A stretch of 64,000 nt of DNA from Kibdelosporangium sp040675465 (lineage in GTDB: Bacteria; Actinomycetota; Actinomycetes; Mycobacteriales; Pseudonocardiaceae): assembly GCF_040675465.1 (NCBI RefSeq), contig NZ_JBFAPA010000012.1:124001-188000 (forward strand), read 5' to 3'. Positions 7,654-16,364 of this stretch are shown here, piece after piece (position 1 is the stretch's first letter; each line of letters begins with the position of its first letter). The notes beneath the pieces were generated by a model. The model saw only the letters and a program-made list of their open reading frames with translations, was not told where the DNA came from and made no database searches. A program made the position numbers and the translations under genes.

Positions 7654-7863
7654 TCACGACAGACGGGACGCGGGTTCGTTGGGTTTGCGGCATTCGGCGC
7701 CATTGCAAGGGTGGGCAGTGAGGCAGTCGCCGCCGTTGCATGGGTGGGTCAGTTGCTGGTCGGTGGTGGCGCATCCGCCGCCGGTGCAGGGGTAGTCGGC
7801 GTTCAGGCCGAGGATCGTGCCGGCCGTCAGGGCCGCGGCGGCGAGGGCGGTTCTGGTTCGCAT
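7654..7863 (-). CDS. Small secreted peptide with three PCxGxxC repeats
   Basis: A 69-residue protein starting at the ATG at 7863, with GAGG seven bases upstream. Residues 1-20 form a signal peptide (MRTRTALAAAALTAGTILGL). The mature part has three cysteine pairs in one repeated pattern: PCTGGGC, PCNGGDC and PCNGAEC, spaced 12 and 10 residues apart. A short charged tail follows. I do not recognise the family. Six paired cysteines in an exported peptide suggest disulfide bonding, metal binding or a precursor peptide. It lies between two divergent secreted or redox loci and has no obvious partner gene. Confidence 0.62.
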   Translation of the reverse strand: MRTRTALAAAALTAGTILGLNADYPCTGGGCATTDQQLTHPCNGGDCLTAHPCNGAECRKPNEPASRLS

Positions 7864-8227
7864 GGGGGTATCCTCGCCGCGGGGGTTCCTGTCCGAAAGG
7901 GACTGTGGTCCTGGGCGGCCGGGAACGCTCCCGGGCGGCACCGCCGGGGCGGCAAACTCTTCCCGTACCGTCCGGTAAGCGGCCGGGTGTGGGGGTGGGT
8001 TGGTACTTGCACGCGTGGGGGTTCGGGCTCTCGCCGAGGGGTGTGGCGGCCGAACGGCCCAACTGGCGCGCGAGTCCTAAGACAATCTTGTCATCGGGAA
8101 GTTGACCAGGGACTATAACCGGTTTCATTATTGCCCGGCACTACCGGTTGACCCTGCCTTTACCGACCGCCTTCTCTTGGAGTGACAAGAGCCCTGCCGC
8201 GCCGGCTGGGCCCTATTCGTCTGCTGT
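7864..8227. promoter_or_regulatory. Divergent regulatory region between the small peptide and the peroxidase
   Basis: This 434-base gap (to 8297) has no credible gene. It contains a short perfect palindrome GACAA-TC-TTGTC (8081-8092) and a longer inverted pair AACCGGT (8117-8123) / ACCGGTT (8143-8149) around an AT-richer stretch with TATAAC. These lie 150-215 bases upstream of the peroxidase start and are candidate operators or promoter elements. Confidence 0.4.
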
Positions 8228-8254
8228 TTTTCGGCCGGACGCGACGGCCGAAAA
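8228..8254. promoter_or_regulatory. Leader hairpin upstream of the peroxidase
   Basis: TTTTCGGCCG (8228-8237) and CGGCCGAAAA (8245-8254) form a perfect ten-base stem around GACGCGA. It ends 43 bases before the peroxidase ATG. As DNA it could be an operator. As RNA it would be a stable hairpin in the 5' leader, either a transcription attenuator or an mRNA stabiliser. Confidence 0.5.
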
Positions 8255-8297
8255 GCCTCCCGAATCCCTGCATTGATCATCCACACGGGAGCGAGCA

Positions 8298-10457
8298 ATG
8301 CGATTCACCTTGCGCCGGGCCGGACTGAGGCGATCCCTCTTAGCCGCCCTCGCCGCGTCAACCGCGATCGCCGTTGTCGCCACCGCCAACTCCGCCCAGG
8401 CGGATGACGGTGGCGTCTCCGATCCGCCGATCCTCGGCATCTGGGAGGCGCAAAGCCTCAACGGTGTCAACAACAACCCCTTCAGCTCGGCCGCGGGCAG
8501 TGCCGGCACCCGGTACCTGCGGATCGGCTCGGCCCGGTACGCCGACGGTGCGAGCCAGATGGTCTCCGGACCGAACGCCCGGGCCGTGTCCAACCGGATC
8601 TTCAACGACATCAACATCAACGTGTTCTCCGAGCGCGGTGTCACCCAGTGGGGCAACGTGTGGGGCCAGTTCGTGGACCACAACATCGGTCACCGCGACG
8701 AGGCCGGGACCGCGGCGGACATTCCGTTCAACGCCAACGACCCGATGGAGTCGTTCCGCAACACCCTCGGTGTGGTCCCGTTCAACCGCTCGGTCCCCGC
8801 GCCGGGCACGGGTGTGAACAACGCCAGGCAGCACCTCAACACCGAGAACTCTTTCCTGGACGCCGAAGCGGTGTACGGGACGAGCGACGCGCGGCTGGAC
8901 TGGCTGCGCTCCGGCTCGCTGGACGGCAACCCGGACAACAACTCCGGATCCCTGTTGCTGCCCAACAACTATCTGCCCCGGGCGACGCAACGCGGCAACC
9001 CGTCGGCGGCCCCGGTCATGGCAGTGGACGGGCGGCTGCTGGCCACCCCGGGCAAGGCCGTCGTGGCAGGCGACGTCCGAGCCAACGAGCAGGCGCTGCT
9101 GACCTCGGTGCAGACGCTGTTCGCCCGTGAGCACAACAGGATCGTCGCCGCGCTGCCGAGCAGTGTGTCGCAGCAGGACAAGTTCCAGATCGCCCGCGCG
9201 GTGGTGATCGCGGAGATCCAGTACATCACGTACAACGAGTTCCTCCCGGCGATGGGCGTCTCGCTGCCCGCCTACCGTGGCTACGATCCCGGCGTGGACC
9301 CCTCGACGGCGCACGAGTTCGCGACCGTCGCCTACCGCGCGCACAGCATCATCCACGGTGAGATGGAGACCGACACCAACATCAGCCGTTACTCGCAGGC
9401 CACTCTCGACGCGCTGCGCAAGATGGGCGCCGAGGTCGAACAGGACGGCGCCGACGTGACCATCGCCGTTCCGGACAACCTGCTGTTCTTCAACCCGGAC
9501 CTGGTCGAGCAGATCCAGCTGGGCCCGATCATGGCCGGTATCACCGGCGAGTCGGGTTACCGCAACGACGAGACGATCGACAACCAGCTGCGCAGCATCC
9601 TGTTCCGGATCCCCACCTCCAGCAACCCGGACTGCCTGGACGGCCCCACCCTGCCCGAGTGCTTCAGCGGCGTGGTGGACCTGGGCGCGATCGACCTGCA
9701 GCGCGGCCGCGACCACGGAATGCCGTCGTACAACCAGATGCGCAACGCCTACGGCCTGTCGTCGAAGACGTCGTTCACGGCGATCACCGGCGAGTCAACG
9801 GATGCGTTCCCGCGTGACCCGTTGCTGACTCCTGGCAACGAGATCAACGCCCCTAACTGCCTTGACGTCATCGCCTTGTTCGACATCAACGGAAACCCGA
9901 CGACCGTTGAGGCCGACAACGCGACCCGCGTCGTCCGGCGGTGCACAGTGGCCGCGCGGCTCAAGGCCCTCTACGGTTCAGTGTCCAACATAGACGCTTT
10001 CACCGGGATGATGGCCGAGAAGCACGTGTCCGGCACGGAAATGGGCGAGCTGCAGCTCGCCGCCTGGAAGGACCAGTTCGGTGCCGCGCGTGACGGCGAC
10101 CGGTTCTTCTACCTCAACGACCCGCTGCAGAGCTACATCCGCAGCAACTTCGGCATCGACTCGCGCCGCACCCTGGCGCAGGTGATCGCGGCCAACACCG
10201 ACATCCCGGCGAACCAGTTGCCGGCCAACGTGTTCCGCATCCCCGGCGCGCCCAACGCCGGCGCGGGCCCGGTCGACGCGGTGGAGGCGGCCGAGGCCGT
10301 CGCCGCCCAGCCGGAGCCTACCGTCGCGGCGAGCACCAGTACCCTGACCCGCCACGACTCACGCACACCCTTGCCTGCCAAGCAGGCGACTCCACCGGCC
10401 ATCACCGGCCTCTACCCGGGTGCCCGGCAGTTGCACCGGCGCCGTTCCACCGCCTAG
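8298..10457 (+). CDS. Secreted animal-type (peroxinectin-like) haem peroxidase
   Basis: A 719-residue peroxidase of the peroxidase-cyclooxygenase superfamily, exported through a signal peptide ending near residue 35 (NSAQA/DDG). The distal haem motif is WGQFVDHNIG (W122-G131; distal His H128). The proximal region is YRAHSIIHGEM (candidate proximal His H349). The family signature DLQRGRDHGMPSYNQMR begins at residue 466, and GTEMGELQLAAWKDQF follows. These enzymes oxidise halides, phenols or similar donors with H2O2. The C-terminal 80 residues are Ala/Pro-rich and low complexity. The ATG follows GGGAG. A 13-base-stem terminator follows the gene, so it is probably monocistronic. Confidence 0.93.
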   Translation: MRFTLRRAGLRRSLLAALAASTAIAVVATANSAQADDGGVSDPPILGIWEAQSLNGVNNNPFSSAAGSAGTRYLRIGSARYADGASQMVSGPNARAVSNRIFNDININVFSERGVTQWGNVWGQFVDHNIGHRDEAGTAADIPFNANDPMESFRNTLGVVPFNRSVPAPGTGVNNARQHLNTENSFLDAEAVYGTSDARLDWLRSGSLDGNPDNNSGSLLLPNNYLPRATQRGNPSAAPVMAVDGRLLATPGKAVVAGDVRANEQALLTSVQTLFAREHNRIVAALPSSVSQQDKFQIARAVVIAEIQYITYNEFLPAMGVSLPAYRGYDPGVDPSTAHEFATVAYRAHSIIHGEMETDTNISRYSQATLDALRKMGAEVEQDGADVTIAVPDNLLFFNPDLVEQIQLGPIMAGITGESGYRNDETIDNQLRSILFRIPTSSNPDCLDGPTLPECFSGVVDLGAIDLQRGRDHGMPSYNQMRNAYGLSSKTSFTAITGESTDAFPRDPLLTPGNEINAPNCLDVIALFDINGNPTTVEADNATRVVRRCTVAARLKALYGSVSNIDAFTGMMAEKHVSGTEMGELQLAAWKDQFGAARDGDRFFYLNDPLQSYIRSNFGIDSRRTLAQVIAANTDIPANQLPANVFRIPGAPNAGAGPVDAVEAAEAVAAQPEPTVAASTSTLTRHDSRTPLPAKQATPPAITGLYPGARQLHRRRSTA

Positions 10458-10473
10458 CAACCAAGCAACACAG

Positions 10474-10504
10474 TGCTGGTGCCGCGTTCACCGCGGCACC
10501 AGCA
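10474..10504. terminator. Strong hairpin terminator after the peroxidase
   Basis: Perfect 13-base stem, TGCTGGTGCCGCG (10474-10486) with CGCGGCACCAGCA (10492-10504), loop TTCAC, starting 17 bases after the stop codon and followed by TTGCCC. Confidence 0.8.
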
Positions 10505-10530
10505 TTGCCCTGCCCTCGGGAGGCCACGTC

Positions 10531-12152
10531 ATGACTTCCGGCACGCAAACGCGCCCGTGGCTCGTACTTTCCGTGCTATGCCTCGGTTTCTTCATGGTCC
10601 TGCTGGACACCACGATCGTGAACATCGCCCTGCCGCAGATCACCGTCGGTCTCACTGCGACACTCGACCAGGTCCTGTGGATCGTCAACGCGTACACCCT
10701 GACCTACGCCACGTTGCTCGTCACCGGCGGGCGGCTCGGCGACATGTACGGCACGAAGCGGCTTTTCCTCATCGGCCTCGTGCTTTTCACCGCGGCGTCA
10801 GCGATCTGCGGCGCCGCCCAGTCCCCCGCCCAGCTGATCGCCGCCCGTGCGGCCCAAGGGATCGGCGGGGCGCTCCTCACCCCGCAGACGCTCGCGATCA
10901 TCACCGTGACGTTCCCCGAGAACCGGCGCGGCGCCGCGTACGGCATCTGGGGCGGCGTGGCCGGTCTGCCACCATCGCCGGGCCGGTGTTCGGCGGCTTG
11001 CTGGTGACGAGCCTGAACTGGCGCTGGGTCTTCTACGTCAACCTGCCGATCGGCCTCGCCGCGCTCACCCTCGCCTGGCTGTACCTGCCCGGCCTCGATG
11101 ACCGCCGTCCGGCCAAACTGGACTGGCGCGGAACCGTGCTTGCGTCACTGGGTTTGTTCCTGCTCAGCTTCGGCCTGATCGAGGGGCCGTCGCACCGCTG
11201 GGGCACGGTGTCCGGACCGGTCACGATCCCGGTGATCCTCGGCGCCGGTCTCGCTGTCCTCATAGGATTCGCTTGGTGGCAACGCGCCCGCCGCAACCCC
11301 GCACCGCTTGTCCCGTCAGGGATCTACGCGAACCGGAACTTCGCCGTGATGAGCGGCGTGGTCGCGGCGATCTCGTTCGGCATGCTGGGATTGTTCCTGC
11401 CACTGGTGATCTTCCTGCAGTCGGTGCTGTCGCTCAGCGCGGTCCAAGCCGGGCTCATCCTCGCGCCGATGTCGCTGGCGTCCGTCGCCAGCGCCCCGTT
11501 CGCGGGCCGGCTGGCGGATCGCAACGGCGGCAAGGACATCCTCATCACCGGTCTGGTGTTGTGGGCCGGTGGCATCGCGGTCGTGCTGTGGGCGACGAGC
11601 ATCTACGACGCACGCACACAACTGATCATCGGCCTGGTCGTGTCCGGGCTGGGCCTGGGAATGACGTTCGCACCGTTGCAGAGCATCGCCATGCGCGACG
11701 TCACCGACCAGACCGCCGGGGCCGCAGCGGGTTTGATGAACACCGCGCGCCAGTTCGGCGCGTTGTTCGGTTCCGCGATCACCGGCGCGCTCCTGCAGGC
11801 CCGGCTCGCCACCGGACTCGGCCCCGCGGCACGGGAGAACGTCCAGGCCCTGCCCGAATCCTTCCGCCACTGGGTCCTCGACGGGTTCGAGAAAGCCGCC
11901 GCCACCATCAAAGGCCTCGAAGTCGGCGCCGGCCAGACCGGCGCGCACCTCCCCGCCGACCTGCCGGAGTCGGTGCGGCCCGCGATCGAGCAAGTGGCCC
12001 TGAAAACGTTCCACGAGGCCTACATCCCGGCGATGCGCACGACTTTGATCGTCCCGATCGTCGTCCTCGCCCTCGCCGTGATCGGCGTCCTGTTCGCGCG
12101 CAGCACCGACCGGCAACGACATACGCCACCCGATCGCGTTCCAGCCGGTTAG
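10531..12152 (+). pseudogene. MFS drug:H+ antiporter (DHA2 family), frameshifted
   Basis: A 14-TM EmrB/QacA-type exporter of about 540 residues if corrected. The ATG at 10531 follows GGGAGG. The first 145 codons read normally: motif D1-like FFMVLLDTTIVNIALPQI, then GGRLGDMYGTKRLF, then QGIGGALLTPQTLAII. The frame is then lost at 10966-10970. The continuation (TIAGPVFGGLLVTSLNWRWVF) is in the next frame. Adding one G after CTG at 10968 would restore GLATIAGP. All of the remaining 390 codons are intact, so the shift is recent or a sequencing error. No regulator is adjacent. Confidence 0.85.
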
Positions 12153-12595
12153 GCGATCTCGGTGGCGTAGCGGCTCATGACCTTGGCCGTGACCTGCGGG
12201 GTCAGCTCCTGGCCGTTGTCGATGGCGGTGCGCAGGTCCCGGAAGTACTGGACGTAGAGGTCGGGCGTGAAGGTGTTGAGCATGACCGCGGGTTCGTCGC
12301 CGTGGTTGGCGAAGGTGTGCGGGACGCCGGGCGGGACCATAACGAGGGTGCCCTTGGGTGCCTCGTAGTCGGTCTGTCCCACGGTGAAGCGGACGGTTCC
12401 GGACACGACGTAGAAGCCCTCGTCGTGTTCGGCGTGGCGGTGCTGCGGCGGGCCGGCGCTGTGCGGGGCGAGGGTGATCTCGCCGATGCCGAGCCGGTGC
12501 GCGGTGGTGCCGCCGTCCTCCATGATCCGCATCCGGGCCGGTCCCAGCTCGATGACCTCGCCGTCGTCCGGCCCGGTGATGGACACCTCGTTCAC
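12149..12595 (-). CDS. Cupin-domain protein
   Basis: A 148-residue protein with a complete cupin core: PPQHRHAEHDEGFYVVSGTVRFTVG (motif 1, with His/His/Glu ligands) and PKGTLVMVPPGVPHTFAN (motif 2). It is likely a small metal-binding enzyme or sensor; the substrate is unknown. The GTG start at 12595 is preceded by GAAGGGG. A 20-base palindrome lies 12 bases upstream of the start and is shared with the neighbouring TetR gene and hydrolase promoters. Its 3' end overlaps the MFS gene by four bases. Confidence 0.86.
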   Translation of the reverse strand: MNEVSITGPDDGEVIELGPARMRIMEDGGTTAHRLGIGEITLAPHSAGPPQHRHAEHDEGFYVVSGTVRFTVGQTDYEAPKGTLVMVPPGVPHTFANHGDEPAVMLNTFTPDLYVQYFRDLRTAIDNGQELTPQVTAKVMSRYATEIA

Positions 12596-12606
12596 GGTTA
12601 CCCCTT

Positions 12607-12662
12607 CGTAAGAGTTCACTCTCACGACCGAGCCTACAGCGTTATGCAAGTGCACTCTCGTT
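12607..12662. promoter_or_regulatory. Two TetR operator copies between cupin and TetR genes
   Basis: CGTAAGAGTTCACTCTCACG at 12607-12626 is a near-perfect palindrome of the form CGTRAGAGT-N2-ACTCTYACG. A weaker copy at 12643-12662 keeps the core TGCAAGT-N2-ACTCTC. Both lie in the divergent promoter region of the cupin and TetR genes. The same sequence family recurs downstream of the TetR gene. Confidence 0.78.
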
Positions 12663-12684
12663 ATGAGGGGTTATCCTCGGCCGC

Positions 12685-13254
12685 ATGGACAGCACGGCCG
12701 GCCGCGTCAACCAGAAGAAACGCACCTACACCGCGATCCTGCAGGCCGCGGACGCCCTGGTCAGACAGGGCCGCGAGATCACGATGCCGGCGGTCGCCAA
12801 GGCGGCACTGGTGTCGGAGGCGACGGCATACCGGTACTTCCCCGACCTGGCCACGTTGCTGCAGAAGGTGATGGCCGAGCGGCTCCCGGACGTGCGCAAC
12901 GACCTCGAGGAGCTCACCAGCTCGAGAGACCCGGTCGAGCGCATCGCCATCGCGACCGAGTACCTGCTGCGGCACATACTGACCTACGAGTCCGCGGTCC
13001 GGGCCACGATGGCCGCCGCGATCACGCACACCGCCGATATCCGCCCTGGCCTGCGGTTCGACGTGATCGACTTCGCCCTTGAGCCCATGGAGCACGTCTG
13101 CGAGCAGCTCAAGCTCGACCTCGCCGTCGCGGTGAGCGCCGAAGCCCTGTTCATCCTGACCGACCTGTGCGGACTCGACCGCGAAGCCGCCATCGCCAGC
13201 GCCGTGCACACCGCCACGACCCTCACCCGTTGCGCGGTCACACCCTCATCGTGA
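12685..13254 (+). CDS. TetR/AcrR family transcriptional regulator
   Basis: A 189-residue TetR repressor. The helix-turn-helix spans about residues 12-58 (TAILQAADALVRQG, TMPAVAKAALVSEATAYRYF, PDLATLLQKV). The ligand domain is uncharacterised. It is divergent from a cupin gene and 62 bases upstream of an alpha/beta hydrolase gene. Four related 20-base palindromes flank it on both sides, so it probably represses itself, the cupin and the hydrolase. The palindrome at 13250 overlaps its own stop codon. Confidence 0.9.
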   Translation: MDSTAGRVNQKKRTYTAILQAADALVRQGREITMPAVAKAALVSEATAYRYFPDLATLLQKVMAERLPDVRNDLEELTSSRDPVERIAIATEYLLRHILTYESAVRATMAAAITHTADIRPGLRFDVIDFALEPMEHVCEQLKLDLAVAVSAEALFILTDLCGLDREAAIASAVHTATTLTRCAVTPSS

Positions 13255-13306
13255 GAGTTGACTTGCACGAACCCGGTGGCTACGTTCGTGAGAGTCAACT
13301 CTTACG
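13250..13306. promoter_or_regulatory. Two TetR operator copies upstream of the hydrolase
   Basis: CGTGAGAGTTGACTTGCACG (13250-13269, right arm with two changes) and CGTGAGAGTCAACTCTTACG (13287-13306). The second is the reverse complement of the 12607 site apart from one central base. It ends ten bases before the hydrolase ATG, over the ribosome site, so binding there would block transcription. Confidence 0.8.
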
Positions 13307-13316
13307 AAGGGGCGTC

Positions 13317-14060
13317 ATGACCACGTTCGACCTGGGCGACGGGCTCACCATCACGGCAACCGAGCAAGGCACCGGCAGCCACGTGTTGATACTGCACGGC
13401 GGTGGCGGCCCGCAGTCCGTCGCCGGGCTCGCCGACGCCCTGGCCGCGCACTCGCACGTGATCACCCCGACCCACCCGGGTTTCGAGGGCGAGCCCCGGC
13501 CCGGCTGGATGGACACCATCGCGGATCTCGCCGTCGCCTACCTCGACCTGCTCGACGCTCAGGACCTGCGAGACGTGCTGGTCATCGGCAACTCGGTCGG
13601 CGGCTGGATCGCCGCCGAGATGGCCCTGCGCGACACCCGCGGCCGGATCGGCCGGATCGCCCTGCTCAACGCGGTCGGCATCGCGGGCGAGATCACGAAC
13701 CTGGCCGGCCTGCCCCCGGCCGAGATCACCGCGCTGGCGTTCCACAACCCGGCCCTGGCCCTCCGGCCCAGTGAGAACATCGCCGCCAACCAGCAGACCC
13801 TGGCCATCTACGCGGGCACGCCCTACATGCACGACCCGAAGCTGCGCCGCCGCCTCGCCCACGTCACGGTTCCCGCGCTGGTCCTGTGGGGCGAGTACGA
13901 CGGCGTCGTGTCCGCGGACTACGGCCGCGACTACGCCGCCGCCTTCCCTCGGGGCAGCTTCGAACTCATCCCCGACGCGGCGCACTTCCCGCACGTCGAG
14001 CAGCTGGACCTGACCCTCAAAGCCCTCGCTCAACCGGCGCCCACAGGCTCGGCAGGTTGA
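13317..14060 (+). CDS. Alpha/beta hydrolase
   Basis: A 247-residue hydrolase. The oxyanion region is LILHGGGGP. The nucleophile elbow is GNSVGG (S93). The acid is likely the Asp in WGEYDGVV and the base the His in DAAHFPHVE. The family includes lactonases, esterases and C-C hydrolases; the substrate is unknown. The ATG at 13317 follows GAAGGGG. It is downstream of a TetR gene with two operator palindromes in between. Its last 44 bases overlap the convergent cupin gene. Confidence 0.88.
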   Translation: MTTFDLGDGLTITATEQGTGSHVLILHGGGGPQSVAGLADALAAHSHVITPTHPGFEGEPRPGWMDTIADLAVAYLDLLDAQDLRDVLVIGNSVGGWIAAEMALRDTRGRIGRIALLNAVGIAGEITNLAGLPPAEITALAFHNPALALRPSENIAANQQTLAIYAGTPYMHDPKLRRRLAHVTVPALVLWGEYDGVVSADYGRDYAAAFPRGSFELIPDAAHFPHVEQLDLTLKALAQPAPTGSAG

Positions 14061-14442
14061 CCACGATGCCTTCCTGGCTGCTGCGGGCGATGATCACCAC
14101 GGCGGGCTCGCCGGTCGGGTTCTCCTCGCGGTGCGGGACGTACGGCGGGACGAAGATGTAGTCACCCGGCTCGGTCTCCAGCCGGACCTCCTGGTCGCCC
14201 TCGGCGAAGACGAACACCGGATGCCCGGACTTCACGAAGATCGCCGTCTCCGCCTCGCCGTGGTGGTGGTCGCCGGAGTTCGTCGCCGGGGCGACGTGCG
14301 TCTCGCCCATCCAGATCTTCGAGGACCCGACCGTCTTGCCGGACAACGCTTCCAGCCTCGTCATCCCGGTCGTCTGGTTGGTGTCCCCGGTCAGCTCGCC
14401 GCCCCGGATGTGCCGCAACGGCTGGTGCCACTCGTCAGTCAT
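14017..14442 (-). CDS. Cupin-domain protein
   Basis: A 141-residue cupin. HHHGEAETAIFVKSGHPVFVF carries the first metal-binding motif and PGDYIFVPPYVPHREENP the second. MGETHVAPATNSGDHHHGE is typical of cupins from sugar or polyketide modification and of stand-alone regulators of unknown role. It begins three bases after the stop of the upstream SDR gene, so the two form an operon. Its 3' end overlaps the convergent hydrolase by 44 bases. Confidence 0.85.
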   Translation of the reverse strand: MTDEWHQPLRHIRGGELTGDTNQTTGMTRLEALSGKTVGSSKIWMGETHVAPATNSGDHHHGEAETAIFVKSGHPVFVFAEGDQEVRLETEPGDYIFVPPYVPHREENPTGEPAVVIIARSSQEGIVVNLPSLWAPVERGL

Positions 14443-14445
14443 GGC

Positions 14446-15255
14446 TCACATTGTCGCGCCCAGCCCGGCCAGCTCACTGCTCATCCGCCACAGGCGTTCC
14501 ACCGACCGCCGGTCGACCACGGCCGGGGCCGGCTGGGTCTCCCGAAGGCGTTCGTTGTAGTACCCGCCGTTGACGACGTCCTTCGTGCAGATCCCGGCCA
14601 TCACCGCGGCGCACTCCCGCAACGGCCTGCCCTCGGCGCAGTAGACGTGCGAGCCTGGCTGCACGCTCACCGCGGTCACTCCGGGCGGCCCGAACTCGGG
14701 CAGCGCGCTGGTGAACATCGTCAAGGCCAGTTTGGACTGTGCGTAGGCGGCGCTTTGGCTGTACCGCTGGGAACGGCCGAGGTCGAGCCAGTGGAGGTTC
14801 GCACCTCTGTGCATTGTGGACGAAACGTTGACGATCCGGGCGCGGTGGCTGAGCTGTTCCTCGAGCATCGCGGTGAGCAGGTAGTGCGCGAGGTAGTTGA
14901 CCTGGAACGTCGCCTCGTGGCCGTCCTCGGTCAGGACCCGGAGGTTCTCCCCTGCCGTGCAGGCGTTGTTGATCAGCACGTCGACGCGGGGATGTTCGTC
15001 GGCGACCAGCTTGGCCATGGTCGCGACCTCGGTCAGGCTCGTGAAGTCCGCCACCGCCAACCGCAACCTCGCCGGATCGACTCCCGCTGAGACGAGCCGC
15101 GCCAGGGTCTCCTCACCGCGCCGCTCGGTCCGGGCGTGCACGATCACGGTCCGCTCGCCCGTGGCCATCAGCCGGGCTGTCTCGTACCCCACACCTTCAG
15201 TCGCACCGGTGACCAGCACCGTCAGACCTGACACGTCATTCACTGTGCGTCCCAC
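14446..15255 (-). CDS. Short-chain dehydrogenase/reductase
   Basis: A 269-residue SDR of the retinol-dehydrogenase-like type. The cofactor motif is TGATEGVGYETARLM (TGxxxGxG). Next comes VLINNACTAGE (the NNAG equivalent). The catalytic residues are in IVNVSSTMHR (Ser) and YAQSK (Tyr-x-x-x-Lys). The GTG at 15255 is taken as the start; GTGs at 15243 and 15234 are possible. It is followed at three bases by a cupin gene and preceded by a convergently placed but same-strand WYL regulator. Confidence 0.87.
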   Translation of the reverse strand: MGRTVNDVSGLTVLVTGATEGVGYETARLMATGERTVIVHARTERRGEETLARLVSAGVDPARLRLAVADFTSLTEVATMAKLVADEHPRVDVLINNACTAGENLRVLTEDGHEATFQVNYLAHYLLTAMLEEQLSHRARIVNVSSTMHRGANLHWLDLGRSQRYSQSAAYAQSKLALTMFTSALPEFGPPGVTAVSVQPGSHVYCAEGRPLRECAAVMAGICTKDVVNGGYYNERLRETQPAPAVVDRRSVERLWRMSSELAGLGATM

Positions 15256-15320
15256 AGTGCTTTATCTCGGACCGGTCGGGCGTGATCTTGACGGCCGGGC
15301 CGGGAACATTGACGTTTTGT

Positions 15321-16280
15321 TTACCGGATGGCCGAAGCGAGCCTCGCCTGGAGTTTCCTCAGCTGGTCGCGGAGTTCGGGCGGCGACTGGACTTCGAAGG
15401 GCACGTCCAGCAGGAGCAGCCGGATGGCCGTCCACTCGAGAGTGTCGGCGGCAAGGTCCACACGGGACGTTTCGTCGCCGGCCGCGGTGATGTCCCCGAT
15501 CGCGCCAAGGCGTCGGGTCGCTTCGGCCACCGGGAGGTGGAGGGTGACGACCGCGCGGTACGTCGGAGCGGACGAGAACATGGACTCGCGGACATAGGAA
15601 GCCGCGTCGTCCGCGGGAAGTGCGCGCGGCACGATGCGGGCGCCGGTCGCGACCGGTGAGGTGATCCGGTCGACGCGAAAGGTCCGCCAGTCGGCGCGGT
15701 CGTTGTCGAACCCGACCAGGTACCAGCGACGGCCCTGGGCGACAAGGCGATGCGGGTCGACGTGCCGGCGGGAGGCCGCCCCCGAGTGGCTCGCGTAGGA
15801 GAACCGGACGCGCTCGCGGTTGGCCACCGCCGCGCCGAGCAGCGTCAGATGATCGGGATCGACCGGGGCGGCCGCGTGACCGGACAACGCGGGCGGCAGA
15901 ACCAATGCCTCGGTGGATCCGCTGATCGTGCTGACGCGGTAGCGCAACCGGGACGGCAGGACCTGCTCCAGCTTGGTCAACGCCCGCACCGACGCTTCCT
16001 CGATCCCCGCGATCGCCTGGCCCGCCGCGGCCCGCAGCCCGACCGCGATCGCCACCGCCTCGTCGTCTTCGAGCAGGAGCGGCGGCATCGCGGCGCCCGC
16101 GCCCAGCCGGTAGCCGCCGGTGGCGCCCATCGTGGCCTCCACCGGGTAGCCGAGGTCGCGCAACCGGTCGATGTCCCGCCGGACCGTGCGCGGGCTGACC
16201 TCCAGGCGCTCGGCCAGTTCACTGCCCGGCCATTCGCGTGGGGTCTGCAGCAGGGACAGCAGTCTGAGCAGGCGCGTCAT
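15321..16280 (-). CDS. WYL-domain (YafY-type) transcriptional regulator
   Basis: A 319-residue regulator. The N-terminal winged HTH (HTH_11) has SELAERLEVSPRTVRRDIDRLRDLGYPVEA (about residues 20-50). The WYL domain is in the middle (about 140-210; HRLVAQGRRWYLVGFDNDRADWRTFRVDRI) and the C-terminal WCX extension follows. WYL domains bind ligands or nucleic acid; the ligand here is unknown. It is divergent from a VOC-family gene across 84 bases that hold a small palindrome, so autoregulation and control of that gene are likely. Confidence 0.9.
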   Translation of the reverse strand: MTRLLRLLSLLQTPREWPGSELAERLEVSPRTVRRDIDRLRDLGYPVEATMGATGGYRLGAGAAMPPLLLEDDEAVAIAVGLRAAAGQAIAGIEEASVRALTKLEQVLPSRLRYRVSTISGSTEALVLPPALSGHAAAPVDPDHLTLLGAAVANRERVRFSYASHSGAASRRHVDPHRLVAQGRRWYLVGFDNDRADWRTFRVDRITSPVATGARIVPRALPADDAASYVRESMFSSAPTYRAVVTLHLPVAEATRRLGAIGDITAAGDETSRVDLAADTLEWTAIRLLLLDVPFEVQSPPELRDQLRKLQARLASAIR

Positions 16281-16334
16281 GGTTCGAAGATTGCCACAGA
16301 ACTAGGACACGATCCGACCTACATGGCTTCTACC

Positions 16335-16347
16335 TTGGTCTAACCAA
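16335..16347. promoter_or_regulatory. Small palindrome in the WYL/VOC divergent promoter
   Basis: TTGGT-CTA-ACCAA (16335-16347) is a perfect 5-3-5 inverted repeat, 17 bases upstream of the VOC start. It is preceded by a looser pair TAGG-N11-CCTA. Both are candidate binding sites for the adjacent WYL regulator. Confidence 0.45.
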
Positions 16348-16364
16348 CGACGAAGGAGCTGGAC

